NCBI RefSeq assembly: GCF_963259705.1
Contig: NC_081842.1
Coordinates: forward strand, 181,664,349 to 181,728,348
DNA: 64,000 bases
Direction: 5' to 3'
Source of the DNA: Myotis daubentonii
Lineage: Eukaryota > Chordata > Mammalia > Chiroptera > Vespertilionidae
The position numbers and the translations under genes were made by a program. The notes under the pieces were generated by a model that did no database searches, was not told the origin of the DNA, and was given only the letters and a program-made list of their open reading frames with translations. Positions 12,568 through 27,500 of this stretch are shown here, piece after piece. The first letter of the stretch is position 1. Each line of letters opens with the position of its first letter.

Positions 12568-15500
12568 CCCCCTGTGCATGAATTTCGTGCATTGGGCCTC
12601 TAGTTAAAAATAACGGAGACTAAGCTGGTAGAGGTGATGGTTATGGCAGAACACTATGTGATCACTATAGAGGTAATCACACTTCATATAGAGGTGGGCA
12701 TGGAAGGTCTGAGGTGGTGGCATCTGAACACAGAACTGGATGAGGTGACAGAGCAAGCCTTTTCTGGAGAAGGACATTCCAAACAAAGGGCAGCAGATGC
12801 ACAGGCCCTGAGGTGGGGGTTTGCTTGGCTTGTTCATGACAAGCAAGGTGGCTGGAATGACAGTGAGAAAAGGAAAGAAAGAATGGAAGACCTTCTGTGG
12901 AAGAAGGACTTGAGATTTTATTCCATGTGTGATGAGGGGGTTGGAGGAGGGAATAGAACTTTTACTTACAGCACAAGGGAAGCCTCTCAAGGGCAGGGAT
13001 TCTTGTCTTTGGTTTTTTGCTGTTCTTGGCTTTTAGAACAGTGCTCAGTACATGGTAGATGCTCACTAACAGTTGTTTAAATGAACGAATAAATGCATTA
13101 CAACAGTTTAATTTTATTATACAGGCTCACAGTAATGAAACCATAGGGAGTGTCCGGTGGAAGATAGCCAAGCAGTTGTGCTGTCCTGTGGATAATATAC
13201 AGATATTTACAAATGATAGTCTGGTAGGTTTAAATAAACTGTGGCCCTTTAGCCTGCTACTACTACTATCCTCTTCCTTTTCCTCTCAGTAATTAAGAAA
13301 CCTCTTTTTGCAGCTGACAGTAAATAAAGATCAAAAGTTACTCCACCAGCTGGGCTTTTCTGATGAACAGATGCTTACGGTGAAGACTTCTGGCAGCGGG
13401 ACCCCATCCGGGAGTTCTGCAGATTCCTCCACCAGCTCCGGCAGCAGCAGCAGTGGAGTTTTTAGTTCATCATATGCCATGGAGCAGGTATTGAGTGATA
13501 AATCATTTCTTTTTTAAAACAGGATTTTAATGTCTTTGTCTTCAGCCCATATAGATTTGGATGATTGTGTCCTTTCCTCTCAGACAAATCCTGACTCTTC
13601 AGAAATGTATTCCTGGGAAGCACTGGGCATCATTGGGAGGAGATACATAATTTATCAATCTTCTGGACCACAGACTCTTCTGAGTCCTGAAGCATTCTGT
13701 CTGGCCACTTCCGCTGCTCCTCTCATCCACCTCTCTGCATTGAGTCATTGATTTTCCCATTAGCAGTCACACGTGCTGTGTTATTTCTATCACCTTAAAA
13801 AAAAAACTCTCTCTTCCCCCAGTTTCACCTTCAGTTCCTGCCCTATTCTCTCCTTCCCAGATCAGCAAAGCTTCTTGGTGAAAGAGTTCTTTGAACTCTT
13901 TTGCCATCCTCTTTTTATGTTCTTTTCAAGGTTATCTCTTACTTCAGCCTCTCAATCTTCATCTTCTTGACCTTTCAGCGGAGTTGGTACATGTGATCAC
14001 TTCCCCTTGAAATATTTTCTTCACTTGGCTTTCAGGTCTTTGTGTGATTGTATGTTTTTAACTTAGCATAATCTTGCTATAGATGTCAAAGAATCCTTCA
14101 GGGTTAGTATTAGTACTGTGGATTTTTTTAAAATAACTAGGCAGTACTTATATATAGCAAGAATTTAAGAAAGAAATTTCATTCAGAAATGGTATTATGA
14201 CAGTTAATTAGCAACAGAAATATTGTATGTAGCATCTTCAAGTTTAATATGTTATTTCATATTTATCCTGAATTATTAAAAATCTTCACCTATATAAATA
14301 CATTTTGGGGATATCTAGTTTCTTATTCCTTTAATCACATCTGAGTCTCTTCTATGCATGTATATTCTTTTCTTACCTTTAGAAAAATCACTTAGATTAC
14401 ACATATATCTATGTATTGTGTGTGAGCATATGTGTTTGTGTATATATCTATACTAATAAAAGGGTAATATGCTAATTAGACCGGGTGACCAGCCATCTTC
14501 CAGATGTCAGACTTCCTTCTGGACAAAGCCACGGTGGTAGGGGCCAAGGCAGAGGTGGTTATGGGCGATCAGGCCGGCAGGGCAGGGCAGTTGTGAGCCA
14601 TCAAGCCGACAGGGGAGGGCAGTTGGGGGCCATCAGGCCGGCAGGGGAGCGGTTAGGAGCTAGCAGTTCTGGATTGTGAGAGAGGTGTCAGACTGCCGGT
14701 TTAGGAATTAGGCCTAAACCAGCAGTCAGACATCACCCAAGGGGTCCCAGATTGGAGAGGGTGCAGGCCGGGCTGAGGGACACCACCCTCCGTGCGCCAA
14801 TTTCGTGTACCAGGCCTCTAATATGACTTAACATTTTGCTTTTAAGTCACTCATTGGCTTGTTTCCTCCTGATGAGCTCTTGGTCAGCTTTCAGTGGTGC
14901 CCACTCTCCGTTCAGTAATTACACCTTCCTTTGTTTTATCTCTCTTCTTCTGCCTACCATTGTGCACCTGAGCCCCCACCAGCAGGTGGGTATGAGAGGA
15001 GAGCCCAGGTAGTAAGAACACCAGAAGGTGGGAGATCTCCAACTGTTCCCATGTGCGCTTCATGCAGATGATCACTGTGCTCCCCTCCATTTTCCCAGTG
15101 ATCAGGTTTCAGAACTAATATTTGTATTGTACGTTTGATTAAAAAAAGATAATTCTTTTGTAAATTTGTATTTATATTTGCCTTTTTTCCCTCAGGAGAA
15201 ATCCCTTCCTGGTGTTGTGATGGCACTTGTGTGTAATGTATTTGACATGCTTTACCAGCTTGCCAATCTAGAGGAGCCAAGGTAAATATAAATATAGGGA
15301 ACCAAGAAACTTTTCCCTTGAAATGGATTTACTTTACATCTAATTCTAAATGGCTCTGTTATTGAAACTGATTTATCTGAAAAAATTTCAAATTTGAAAA
15401 ATTTCAGGATAACTCTACGAGTACGAAAGCTTCTGCTCTTAATACCCACTGATCCAGCCATTCAGGAAGCCCTTGACCAACTGGATTCTTTAGGAAGAAA

Positions 15501-18500
15501 GGTATGGGTATCTAGGGGGGTTAATTAACTGTCATGGAATTTTATAACATGATTCAGTGAAAATACAACACCAAATCACACTACATCATTTGGTACCTTT
15601 TTCTTAATGATTTTTCTTCTTTTGAAAAATACTTTCTCTGTAAATGGAAATCAGAACTTCGTGTTGGCTTTTAAAGTATCAAAATGGAGTGAAAAATTAT
15701 GTCAGATTTTAAAACCAGAAGAGTCTTTCATATCATCTACTTCTACCTTCATGATATATGTTAGGAAACCAAAGCCCAGAGAGAATGGAGTACCAGGCTT
15801 AGACTCTGGCTCCGATTCTTCTCTCATGATGCCTCTCTGATTGTGATTTGGTTATCTTTTCAGTTTCTCACTGTTGATACGTAAAATTCATTTTATTTAG
15901 TTTTTAGGATATCGTTCCATTATGTATATATTGAAATTGTGTTTAATCCATAACATTGTTTATGTTCTCAGAATAAATAAATTTATAACAAAGTTGTTAG
16001 AATTAAGTTATGAATTTTATATTTAAGGGGTTGACATTTAGACAACTTAATCTTGTCATATTTGGCTTATATACTAGCTTGAGGGAGAAGAGAGCTAATG
16101 TAATAAAACATGTCTCTAGTACTAGTTCAAAAAATTCTCAAAACTACCACTTTTGCAATCTTATTTCATTATCAGTATTTAGAGGTACAAGTTTTAAAAA
16201 CACAAAACAAATTAAGATGACCTTGTTGATGTTGTTTAAAATAGGATTGTCATGCTGTTGAGCATGTATAGTTTGTGAGATAGAATTTGGTGTCTTATTA
16301 ATAACTATAGAGCTCATGTGGTTTTATGAGATTAAGTTTTAGAAAATATCATTGGTGTGGATTCTATTTAAAAGGAAAAGACTATCAGAATGTATACAGA
16401 TATCTGTTTCTTTTTAATTTGTGCTTTTAATACATACATTCTCTTTTTCATTCTCTTAACTTAGAAAACATTGCTGTCTGAAACAAGCTCTCAGTCTTCA
16501 AAATCTCCATCCCTCTCTTCAAAGCAGCAGCACCAGCCAAGCGCCAGCTCAATTCTAGAGAGTCTCTTTCGATCTTTTGCTCCAGGAATGTCCACCTTTC
16601 GAGTGCTTTACAACTTAGAAGTAAGAAACCTATTTCTGTGCATTTCGTTTTGGTTTGTAGAATCATGCTTTCTGATGACAGAAACACGCTAACAGGTTTA
16701 CTCTGTTAAAACTTAGTTTTTAAAAAGTACAAAATAGAATATAAATTGGAATATTTTGGTTTTTGCCTTTGTAAATGTCAACTTTTTTCAGTATATGCTT
16801 ATGTGCATTGTTATACTTGCAAAATAGCATCTAAATAAATAATTAGGAATCTTTATCTATTAAAATGTGTCTTTACCTTCCTCTAGAAGTTCTGTAATTA
16901 TATATAATGCCAGTTATTAGTCCTGAGCCTTCTTGCTATTAAATGTATCTTCTTTTTAAAAAACTGTTGTAATTGTTTACATTAATGCAGCTTTATGAGG
17001 AATTTGTCAGAAGACATGTTAACATGATTATTTCAAGGTTATAAAAAAAACCGTTAGAAGAATTTGAGCAAAAGAATATTTTTATTACCCTCCTCCAAAG
17101 TGTCTTTAAACAAGTAGATTTAGTTCAGTAAACATTTACTAATTACTTACCATCTACAAGTTATTGTGATAGTTAGGGGGTCAGAGTTGGAAAGACAAGA
17201 TATTTGCTCCCAGGTCTTATGAGTAAGACATAGGAAGAGGCTGGATATGCTGAGTCTTGAAAGCCAAGCATTAACAAAGCGATGTGGGAGAGTGACCAGG
17301 GGACCAGGTGGAAACAGTCCTGCTCCTGGAGGGTCAGCGATCGGACCCTTGTGCATGTTAGGTCTGGAGAAAATAAAGCCCTAGATGATCTTGCTTGACC
17401 TAGGAAATTATATCCAGGCAGTTCGTTATTAAAGAATCAATAGCACTACCTAAGCAGCCTTAATTATCAAATTAATGTTGAGTAGATTTTGAGTGATGAT
17501 AAAGGCCATAATTACTAATGGGTACCTGGTTGGACATTTTTTCCAAGTTTTATTTCATCTGACAATCTAATTTGGAGTATATAATTAGATTGATTCATTT
17601 TATGGTCTACTTGTTGCTTATATGTTCAAACTGTGGTAACATTTCACATTTGCCTTAAAATAATTACTCTTGTCAAAAGATGTGTTGGATTCAAAAGTAG
17701 AAAATACTTAGTGAATATTTAAAAAATAAAGCATACTTTTATTTGATGTGGGCATTTAAAATAGGTAGACTATCCCAAAACAGAAAATTGCTTAGAAATT
17801 CTTGGCCAGTTTAAGCCTATAAATTTTGAACTTTCCACTGCTGCCAGATTTGTCTTTTGCTTTCAAATGATTGTCTCAAAAGTTAAGGTATAAATCTTAA
17901 CACACACATTTGAGAGCACCTAGAAAAGCAAAATGGCCCAACAGTTGGTCTAGCTTGTCTTTCAGCTACCTAGATGGCAGTATCTTAGAGCCAAAGGACT
18001 CAGTAGCAAAATGCCTCCAGTACAATTAGGACTTCTGTTAACTGGGATTCCTTTGGTAGGTTTTCTTTTGCTTTAGACAACACAAAACATTTGGAAAACA
18101 TAACACTCCCAAAAGCACTTATCTTTACTATTAGAAAGATTCAATTCCTCCCATTTTGACCTTTTACTTATGTTTGCCTACTAAGAAACTTCTTAGTGGA
18201 TCTTCCAAATACCCATTGATTTGGAGAAACATTTTATTTTCACTGAATTATTATCCATTAAGCATGGGGAGTGTGTGCACGTGGCTGTCAGCACTCTCTC
18301 ATAGAAGAATTAGAGTCACAGAGGGTTTCCATTTTCCTATGTAAGGCTCATGAATCAGGGCTGATGAAACTGTTTCCCAAAGAGCAACTCGGGAGGAAAG
18401 CATTTTAAAAATAAAAAATCTCACACTAAAAATCTAAGCTCACAGAACCCCATAGGTTCATAGGAGCAGATTTTTTTTTTTTAGACTAGGAAAGGATCTT

Positions 18501-21500
18501 GAATTACATCTAGTTTAAAACCTTGAAGAAATTGAGACAATGAGTCTTTATTTAAAATTTTAAATTATAATAACTAAATAAGCCAGCTCTTTATGCTTTG
18601 TGCCTTATGCTTATGCCAAGCACCTTAAGCTTGCGTTATCTTATTTAATCCAAACAATCCTCTGGTAAAAGTAATTATTATCCCAATTTAGCTGATGAGA
18701 AAACTGAGGCAAAAAGAAAACTTACATGCCTGAGATTATTTCTGTGAAATAATTCTCTTGTCATACCAAAATATTCAGTTAAGCTTTTCTTTAGGTAGGT
18801 ATAAGAGTGTTATAAAAGGGGCATGGATATTAAAGTGAGATACATCTGGATTTAAATTCTAACCATATGACCTTGGATGGGAGGTCACTAAACCTCTCAG
18901 GTCACAGTCTTTACCTATAAAATTAAATACTGTACATATGCCATGCATAGTGAGATGAGATAATGCATGTTAAGTACCTCATCTTATACCTAGATGCTCA
19001 ATAAGTAGGAACAAGTTAGAATCATTAGTGGGGACTCATCTAGCACTTTTAGTAAATGGGCTGTTTTATAAAACTTACATACTTTTTTAAAAAATACGAA
19101 TTTTTTTTTTATTGATTTCAGAGAGGAAGGGAGAGGGAAAGGGAGAGGGAGAGAGAGATAGAAACATCAGTGATAAGTGAGAATCATTGATCAGTTGCCA
19201 CACTGGGGATCGAGCCCACAACCCAGGCATGTGTCCTGACGAGGAATTGAACCCATGACCTCCCGGTTCATAGGTCGATGCTCAACCACTGAACTACACC
19301 AGCCAGGCTTAACTTACATACTTTTTAAATAACATATCTAGCATATCATCTATTCTTATCTAAGCCTAAGAGACAGAGACATTCACATTCGCTGGTTTTA
19401 TGAAAAGAGAGCACATCAGCTTTCTTCAAAACAGGTTTTTCTTGCTAAGTAAATAGAATTTGGAAAATGTGATTATTTATTTGTGAAACATCAGCCTCCT
19501 TATACTTCAGGGTGGAAAAATGGCATGCAGCATTTAAAGAAATTGTGACTTGAGTTGTGTGATTATTTAGTAAAGGAATAATTTCTGCTGGAAATGTTGG
19601 AATGATTAATTGTGCTTATCTATTTCAAGGTTCTAAGCTCCAAACTTATGCCAACAGCTGATGATGACATGGCAAGAAACTGTGCAAAATCCTTCTGTGA
19701 GAACTTCCTCAAAGCAGGAGGTTTGAGGTTAGTGTCCCAGTATAATGTTACATGAATTGCAGAAAATAATTCTATTCTTTTTATTAACTTCTCTTGCCAA
19801 GCTTTGCTTATTCCTACAAGGTATTATGTGAAGCATTATGAGAGTTTTAATAAGAAGGAATGATGTCTCAGCCTTTGGAATATTTTAATTTATTTTATGA
19901 TTTTTGATTATTTAAAAAACTTAGAGAAGCATGTCTCTTTCCACTCTGGTAGCGGGGATTCTCAGGAAGAGGAAAGGTGAAGAGGCTAAATCGGTTTCTG
20001 TTAATTTCCACATCCATTTATGCTAAGGTGAATTTGATTCCCAGTAGTCCATGTTGTGGAAGGCATTAGTTCTGAGGCTGCAAAGATAAATTAGGTATTA
20101 TCCCTGCCCTTAAGAGGCTCATGGTTTAACAGTTATTATAACTATTAATACAAAAGCTTATAAAAATCACTTTAGTGGAGTGGAGGTTATGAAAGAAACT
20201 AGTGGTTAAATTGACTAAATTTGGTTGGGGTTATAAGATTAGGAAATGCTTCACTGAAAGTGACATTTGAGCTGGGAGTTGTGAAACCAGTAGTCAGTGT
20301 GGTCATTCCCTAGGTAAACAAGGAGGGCAGGGGCCCTCTGAGCCAGAGGTGGGGGGCAGGGAATGAATGAAGCACTGAAGTACATAGCCCCTCTTGGGAA
20401 TATAGTTGCCAGGTGAGGCTAATGCCAAGGATAAGGGAGAGAAATATGTAAAGAAGGGTCACATTGAGGAATCCCAACATTGTATTGTAGACCGTGGAAA
20501 AACAGGAAGTTTATAAACCAGGAATTACCTAGAACAATTTCTCTGGCTGCATTGGAGAAGAATGGAAGTAGAAAAGACCTAAGTTCAGGGAGAACTGTTA
20601 AGAGCTGTGACAGTGCTCGAGAGAAGAGACAACAGGTTCTAAATTTAGGGCGGTGGTAGAATGACATTTATGTGGTAAAATAGGCAAGTCTTTATGACTA
20701 GATATATGACTATGGTAGGAACATTTATAGATTGACCCTATCATTGCTGCTTGAGAAAGAGGATAAATGGTGACTCTCTAGTCCTTATGGGAAATAAACA
20801 TGGAAGGAGATGGAAGAAACCGAGGAAGTCAAGAGAAATTAATTTGATTGTATATGAGGTCCCTGTGAGTCATGTGAAGTGGATGGTTTGGATAGGATGC
20901 TCTTGAGAGATGTGGAGAATGGCACTAGAGATTTGGGAGAGCCATCAGTGTAATTGCAGCCATTGGGGCATAAGCAGTTGGTAGAGCTGAGTGGCAGGGA
21001 TAAGTCTAGGAAGTAGAATCTGTATGCGGATGTCTCTGCTTTACAACGAGTGACCTAAAGGGGGTGACAGTACTTTGATGGGAAAGATAAGAGAAAAGTT
21101 GCCTTTTTTTGTTTTGGTTTTAACTTGTAGAAGACTTGATTCTCTTTGTAGGCAGACCAGAAGGGGCTGATGAAAAAGAGACAAATAAAGATGAAAAGGG
21201 GATGATCAATTGAGGGACTGTGTTCTTCAATTGAAAGATTTGCATTAGGAAGAAGTAGGCATGCAATTTCTTCCAGGAGTGAAAACCAACTTGAAGATAG
21301 TTAAAGTTCTGTTCGGAGGCCCTGAGGGGAAGAGAAGTTGGGTGAGACCATGGAGAGATAAAGGGGAGGAGAACTAAAGAGAGCTGAAGGAATTCCAAAG
21401 CATGTGGAAGGCCTAGTGCACATATAGTTATATTCTTTGTTCAATATTGTAGAGATGTTCTTACAACAATTTAATTCAGTTTATTCGGCCAATTACAGAG

Positions 21501-24500
21501 CTATGGTAATAAAGGCATTTTACTTCTGGTTTATTCTTGTATGTCAGTTAACTTATATGCCAGGCAGTTTTCTAAGCAATGAACAGAGTGGCAAATAGAT
21601 TAGACCAAAACCCATATCCTCATGAAGCTTACTGTCTAGAGGGGGAAAGAGATAATAAAGGCAGAAGTAAAAGTAACAGTGTATGTCAGGTGGTTATAAG
21701 AGCTGCAGAGAAAAATAAGACAAGGGGATGGAGGGAATGGTCAGGGAAAGCTTTACTTGATGGGGTGACATTTTACAGACATGATGGAGGTATAGAGTGA
21801 GACCATGATCTCCTGGGGAAAGCTGTCTACAGGAGCAGCCACCTTAGTGGAACCCACCTGATGGCTGCAGAGACCAGCAGGAGGCCAGTGTGTTTGGGGC
21901 AGTGAGCCAGGCAGCAGAGGGGACGTGAGATTATAGACATAGGTCAGGTTATGTAGGATTTTATAGGCTACTGTGAAAATTGCCTTTTTTCTGTAGGAAA
22001 TAGGAAACCATTGGAGGATTTGTACAGAGGAGGAGTGTCATGATCTGACTTAATTTTGAAAGGATCTCTCTGGTTGATCTTTTGAGACTAGATTTTGGAG
22101 GTGGAGCATTAAGAATGGAAGCAGGAAGCCCTAACTGTTTTTGCTCAGTGGATAGAGCATCGGCCTGTGGACTCAAGGGTCCCAGGTTCGATTCTTGTCA
22201 AGGGCATGTACCTTGGTTGCAGGCACATACCCAGTGGGGAGTGTGCAGGAGGCAGCTGATCGATGTTTCTCTCTCATTGATGTTTCTAACTCTATCCCTC
22301 TCCCTTCCTCTCTGTAAAAAAATCAATAAAAATATATTAAAAAAAAAAAAAAAGAATGGAAGCAGGAAGAACAGTTGGGAAGCTTCTGCAGTAATATAGA
22401 TTGGAGTGGCCATGAAAAAACAAGCTTATTGAATATACCAATTCTGGATATATTTTTGAATTGTTAGTTCACATTAGTAAACTCAGGCCAGTTAGCAAGA
22501 AGGTAACTATGCAAACATTCCATGTTGGAGATCCTTCTTTGACTTAACAAGGAGTCTAATTCTAAATGGATGAGAAGGGTTATAGGTATCATAAGAAGTC
22601 ATTGGGATAGAGATATGTATGGTTCATTTTATATGTAAGGCTCTTGTAGGAATTTTGAGTGATGGATAACATTTATTAGCAATTAAATTACAGAAATTTT
22701 CTTATGAAAGAAATAGAAGTCTTCAATATCCTGTCTTCTTTCTGTTTTTTGAAGTTTGGTTGTAAATGTCATGCAGAGGGACTCCATCCCATCAGAAGTC
22801 GACTATGAAACAAGGCAGGGAGTTTATTCTATCTGTCTACAACTCGCAAGGTATGTCAATATGTTGTGTTAGTCTCACAAGGCAAGACTCGACTCTACTT
22901 TTCTCACCAATTCAATCATTTTAAGTAGTATGAAATGAGTTTGAATAAGTCTACCTTTTTATTTCCTTTTAAGATTTTTACTTGTTGGACAAACAATGCC
23001 CACGTTATTAGATGAAGACATTGCCAAAGATGGTATAGAGGCACTTTCTTCTCGCCCATTCCGAAACGTTAGCCGGCAGACCAGCAGGCAGATGTCCCTA
23101 TGTGGTACCCCAGAAAAGTCGTCCTACCGACAGTTGTCAGTGTCTGATAGGTCTTCTATTAGGGTGGAGGAAATCATTCCTGCTGCACGAGTTGCAATAC
23201 AAGTAAGTGATTCGTGTATTCAAGAATTAGTAAGTACCTCCTGTTTAGAAATGACTGGTTGAGGGGCGGGACCATTCAGATATCCTATATATTAAAGGGT
23301 AATATGCAAATTGACCGAATTTCGGAATGACAGGTCGCTATGACATGCACTGACCTCGGGGAGTGGGCCTAAGCTATCAGTTGGACATCCATCTGTGCCA
23401 AGAGCTCCCAGACTGCTAAAGGGCACAGGCTGGGCTGAGGGGACCCGCCCCCCCCGCCCCCCCCCCCCCCCCAGTGCACAAATGTTGTGCACTAGGCCTC
23501 TAGTATTGACTATTGACATGAATATTAGCTTAAAGGAATTTATGGTAAGAAAGAGACCACTTATGTGGAAATACTATAATTCAAGGTGGAAAATGTCAAG
23601 TGTTATAAGAAAACTACAAAGACAAAACATTCTATAGACCTTCAGAGGAAGTGGAATAATTACCTTCACCTGTGGCCATCATGGATGATTTTATGTGGGA
23701 GGTGGCATTTAAGGTAGGCCTTGAAGAATAGATTAGGATTAGATATGTAGAGCTAAGTATGGAGAGTTCGAGAGAGGAGAGTCGTTCAACAAAAAAAAAA
23801 GGAGGGCGTGAGCAAAGTTAGAGAAAACCAGAGCCTTATTGGGGGCGTTTCGGGGGGGGGGGGGTGTCACACAGCAGTTCACACAGGCAAAAATGCATTG
23901 TGGGGCAGGGGGGAAATGGTGAAAACAAAACTGTTGCCAGGTAATTTAAAGCCAGAGCATGGAGATCATAGTCCTTGTTTACAGGTTGCAGAGAGATATT
24001 GAAAGTCTTTGAACAGCATGGAAGCATTAATAAGGTGGTCCTCTAGGTCCGTGGTCGGCAAACTGCAGCTCGCAAGCCACATGTGGCTTTTTGGCCCCTT
24101 GGGTATGGCTCTTCCTAAGCCTTAGGAGTACCCTAATTAAGTTAATAGCAATGTACCTACCTATGTAGTTTAAGTTTAAAAAATTTGGCTCTCAAAAGAA
24201 ATTTTAATCGTCGTACTGTTGATATTTGGCTCTGTTGACTAATGAGTTTGCTGACCACTGCTCTAGGTGATCTTGGAGGGAAAGAATCTCACAAACTGAG
24301 ACTACTAGGTCATAGAAGCCAATGGATTGTGTTCCAGTACTGCCTTTTCTCGTAACAAACACTCTTTCCATCCTTCTGTAGACAATGGAAGTAAATGATT
24401 TTACTTCCACTGTGGCTTGTTTCATGAGACTGTCGTGGGCTGCTGCTGCAGGACGACTTGACCTTGTTGGGAGTAGCCAACCAATAAAAGAAAGTAATTC

Positions 24501-27500
24501 TCTGTTTCCTGCTGGAATTCGAAACAGGCTCAGCAGTTCAGGTACTGATTAAAAAGGATAAAGTAATTAGAGCATTGGGCAAGAAATAGCTGTAAGAATC
24601 ATCTCTGTATAGGTTGCACATTCCTATATGTATGTCATACTTCATTTAAGAAAAAAAATGAGCAGTGGGGACACCAAATCAAACAGTTTTTATCTTGCTC
24701 AGTGTAAAATGTCATGAGGCCAGTTACTGTGGCTGTAATAAAAATTCATCTAGGATTCCTACATGGAAAAGTCATTTTCTTGGTTCAGCCACTTATTTCT
24801 ATTAGACCTTTATAAGTAGCTTTACTTTTCAGCTTCATTTGGTTTCCCTGTTCACTCTATGAGTTTGTGTATACCTCAGTATTGAAAAAAAATTTTAATG
24901 TGTGACAGATATATAATAAAGTTCAGAAATATTAACACGATTTTTACATATTGTAACCCACCTGCATCACAATAAGGAGTGTTTTAACATCCAAGGAAGA
25001 CTTTCTAATGGCTCCAAAATTGCACTGTTCTGTCACCTGAAATTAGTTTTGCCCCATAAACTATGTATAAAGCAGTCAGGGTCATGTAAAGTGATTAAGT
25101 CTCTCTTATTTCTTAGACCAAAGTGTCTTCTTGGACTATTTAATTTCACTTGAGGAGTCTGGGGAACACATTAAAAGGCTATGAGAAGATCCACTGGTCC
25201 TGTGGGACCATAGTAACCTTCTGCTTGTCCCTCTCCAGGAAGCAATTGCAGCTCTGGAAGTGAAGGAGAGCCAGTTGCCCTGCACGCAGGCATCTGTGTG
25301 CGCCAGCAGTCCGTGTCCACCAAAGACTCCCTGATTGCTGGCGAGGCTCTGTCTCTCCTGGTTACCTGCCTACAGCTTCGGAGCCAACAGCTGGGTATGC
25401 AGGAGGCTTGCTTGGGATTCCTCTCCTTTAGGGAAAGGGGTTTCTGTTGGGAATTATTTACGAGCCTTTATAGATACAAGGTCATGTTCTAGAAATGAAG
25501 AGGGGCACGCTTGCATGTGGAACAGGTAAGTAAAGTGCTAGAGTAGTGAGATTTTGAGCAAGCATTTACTGAGCACCTTCTATATATAAGGTTCTGTAGT
25601 GAGTGCTATAAAAAGCAGTATGTTTGCCCTCCAGGAGCTTACTGTCTAGTTGGGGAATTAAAACAACCCAAATTATAGTTCATAAACTATAGAATTAGAA
25701 TTATATATCAGTAATGACTTCACTTAAAAATTATGTAATTTAAGATTTGCCCTTTTAACTTTATTGTTGGCTTTAGCAAAGTGGGGCTGTTATGAATCAA
25801 ACTTTTTGTGTTAAAACATTCCAGGGCTCGGTCCTACATCACTGCGGTCTCATCCATTTTCACAGCTTTCAATTTCTACTATATGCTGATACCTAAATTT
25901 GGGTCTCCAACCTGGACTACACCCCTGACATTTCCACTTGGATCTCAAATAGCTTTCTAGACTTAGCGTATACACAACTGAACTATTGATCTGGCCCATA
26001 TCAGCCGAGTGTTTTCCCAACTTAATTATTTAGCAGTCTTGCTCTGGCCAAAACCTTGGAGTCATCCTCAATTTTTTTTTCACAACCCACTTCTAAGCTG
26101 TTGGCACATCCTCCTTTAAACTATATCTAGATTCTACCTCTTCACTATTATTACCCTCTGATCTGCCATCATCTCTTACTTGGATCACAGCCATTGTACC
26201 CTAACTAATCTCCCTGCTTCTACCCTTGCAGTTTATTCTCCACACAGTAAGCAGAGTGGACCTTCTTAAATGTAAGTTAGATCCTATCACTCTTCTGCTT
26301 AAAACCTTGCAGTGGTTTCTCAGTTCACACTGAGTAAAAGCCAAATCTTCACTAAGGCCTTCGAGGCCAGACACAATCTGATACCTGTGTGCCTTCACCT
26401 TCTCCAGCTCTCCTCACCTACTGTGACTGCTTCAACCACCCTTGCACATTCCTGCCTCAGGGCCCTTGCACTGGCTGCTCCCTCTTCCTGGTATCTTCTT
26501 CGGCCATCTGTCTACATTGCTTTCTCTTCCTCATTTCCTACAAGTCCTTGCTTAACGGTACTTTTTCAGTGAGACATTCTCTGACCACCTTTTAGAGAAA
26601 CCACAACACTCCCCTCAAGCTCCAGCACTACCTAAAACCTGCACCTTATTTTTTGCTGTGTCAGTTATCATTTTATAACAAATAATACAATTGATTTATT
26701 TGTCATGTTGTCATCACCCCCTCCGCAACTAGGCTGTAAGCTCCATCAGGACAGATTCTTGTCCATTTTGTTCCCTACTCAGTCTCCAGCACTGTCCAGT
26801 GCGTAGTAGGCCCTCAATAAATATTTATTTATTCAGGAATGAAGTCTTAAAGTTTCACTTTTAAAAATTGTGCCAATACATATGGGCTCTATTCTTCACT
26901 GTTATTACTGATTTAGGCTGCCTGTTATATAGATGTGATCATTATGTATTTACTATAACACCTAAGTTCATTTTATAATATAAACATATAGAAAAGATTA
27001 GAGATTTGTCACGTTGCAATAGTATTCAAAAGTATTTACTTTGACAAGAATGCTTTTGAAGGTTTATATATGAGAAGTGTGAGTCATGACATACTTTTAA
27101 ACACAGGCCATAGTACTTGGTTAAATTTTCCTATAATTGTTTAATTCTAGAGGTATTTTCAAATAAAAATGAAAAAAATTATAACTTCTCTTCAATTTTC
27201 TTTATCATTTAAGTTTGTGGTAGGGTATATTTTATAGTTCACAAGTATTGGTAGTTTATCAGCACAAGACGTATTTATTCTGTGACTGGTATGTGCAAGG
27301 CATTTGTACTAAAATGTAAGGTACAAAGATGACCAAGATGGTCCTGCTCACAGGCATGGAGGCAGTTGTCAAAGGTTTTGAATTTGATTCCATGTAGAAG
27401 AGATGAATTTCTGTTATAGTGAAGCTTAAGAAATTATTCAGAATTTTTGAAATTTTGAAAATGTATTTCCTAACTTAATTTTCTCCCCCTGCTCCCAATT

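Noticed and set aside
12634..13080. 148-codon frame that includes the exon 8 copy
   Set aside because: Apart from the 36-base copy it is decayed old repeat and L2 text without an acceptor or conserved coding pattern.
15502..16464. Frames of 77 and 83 codons in intron 13
   Set aside because: No homologue recognised, no splice context, typical chance length for AT-rich introns.
22128..22351. tRNA-like sequence with a B box
   Set aside because: It is the head of a VES SINE with poly(A) tail and target duplication, not a tRNA gene; the same holds for the other VES copies.
26312..26595. Overlapping frames of 86 and 68 codons
   Set aside because: Remnants of an L2 reverse-transcriptase region.
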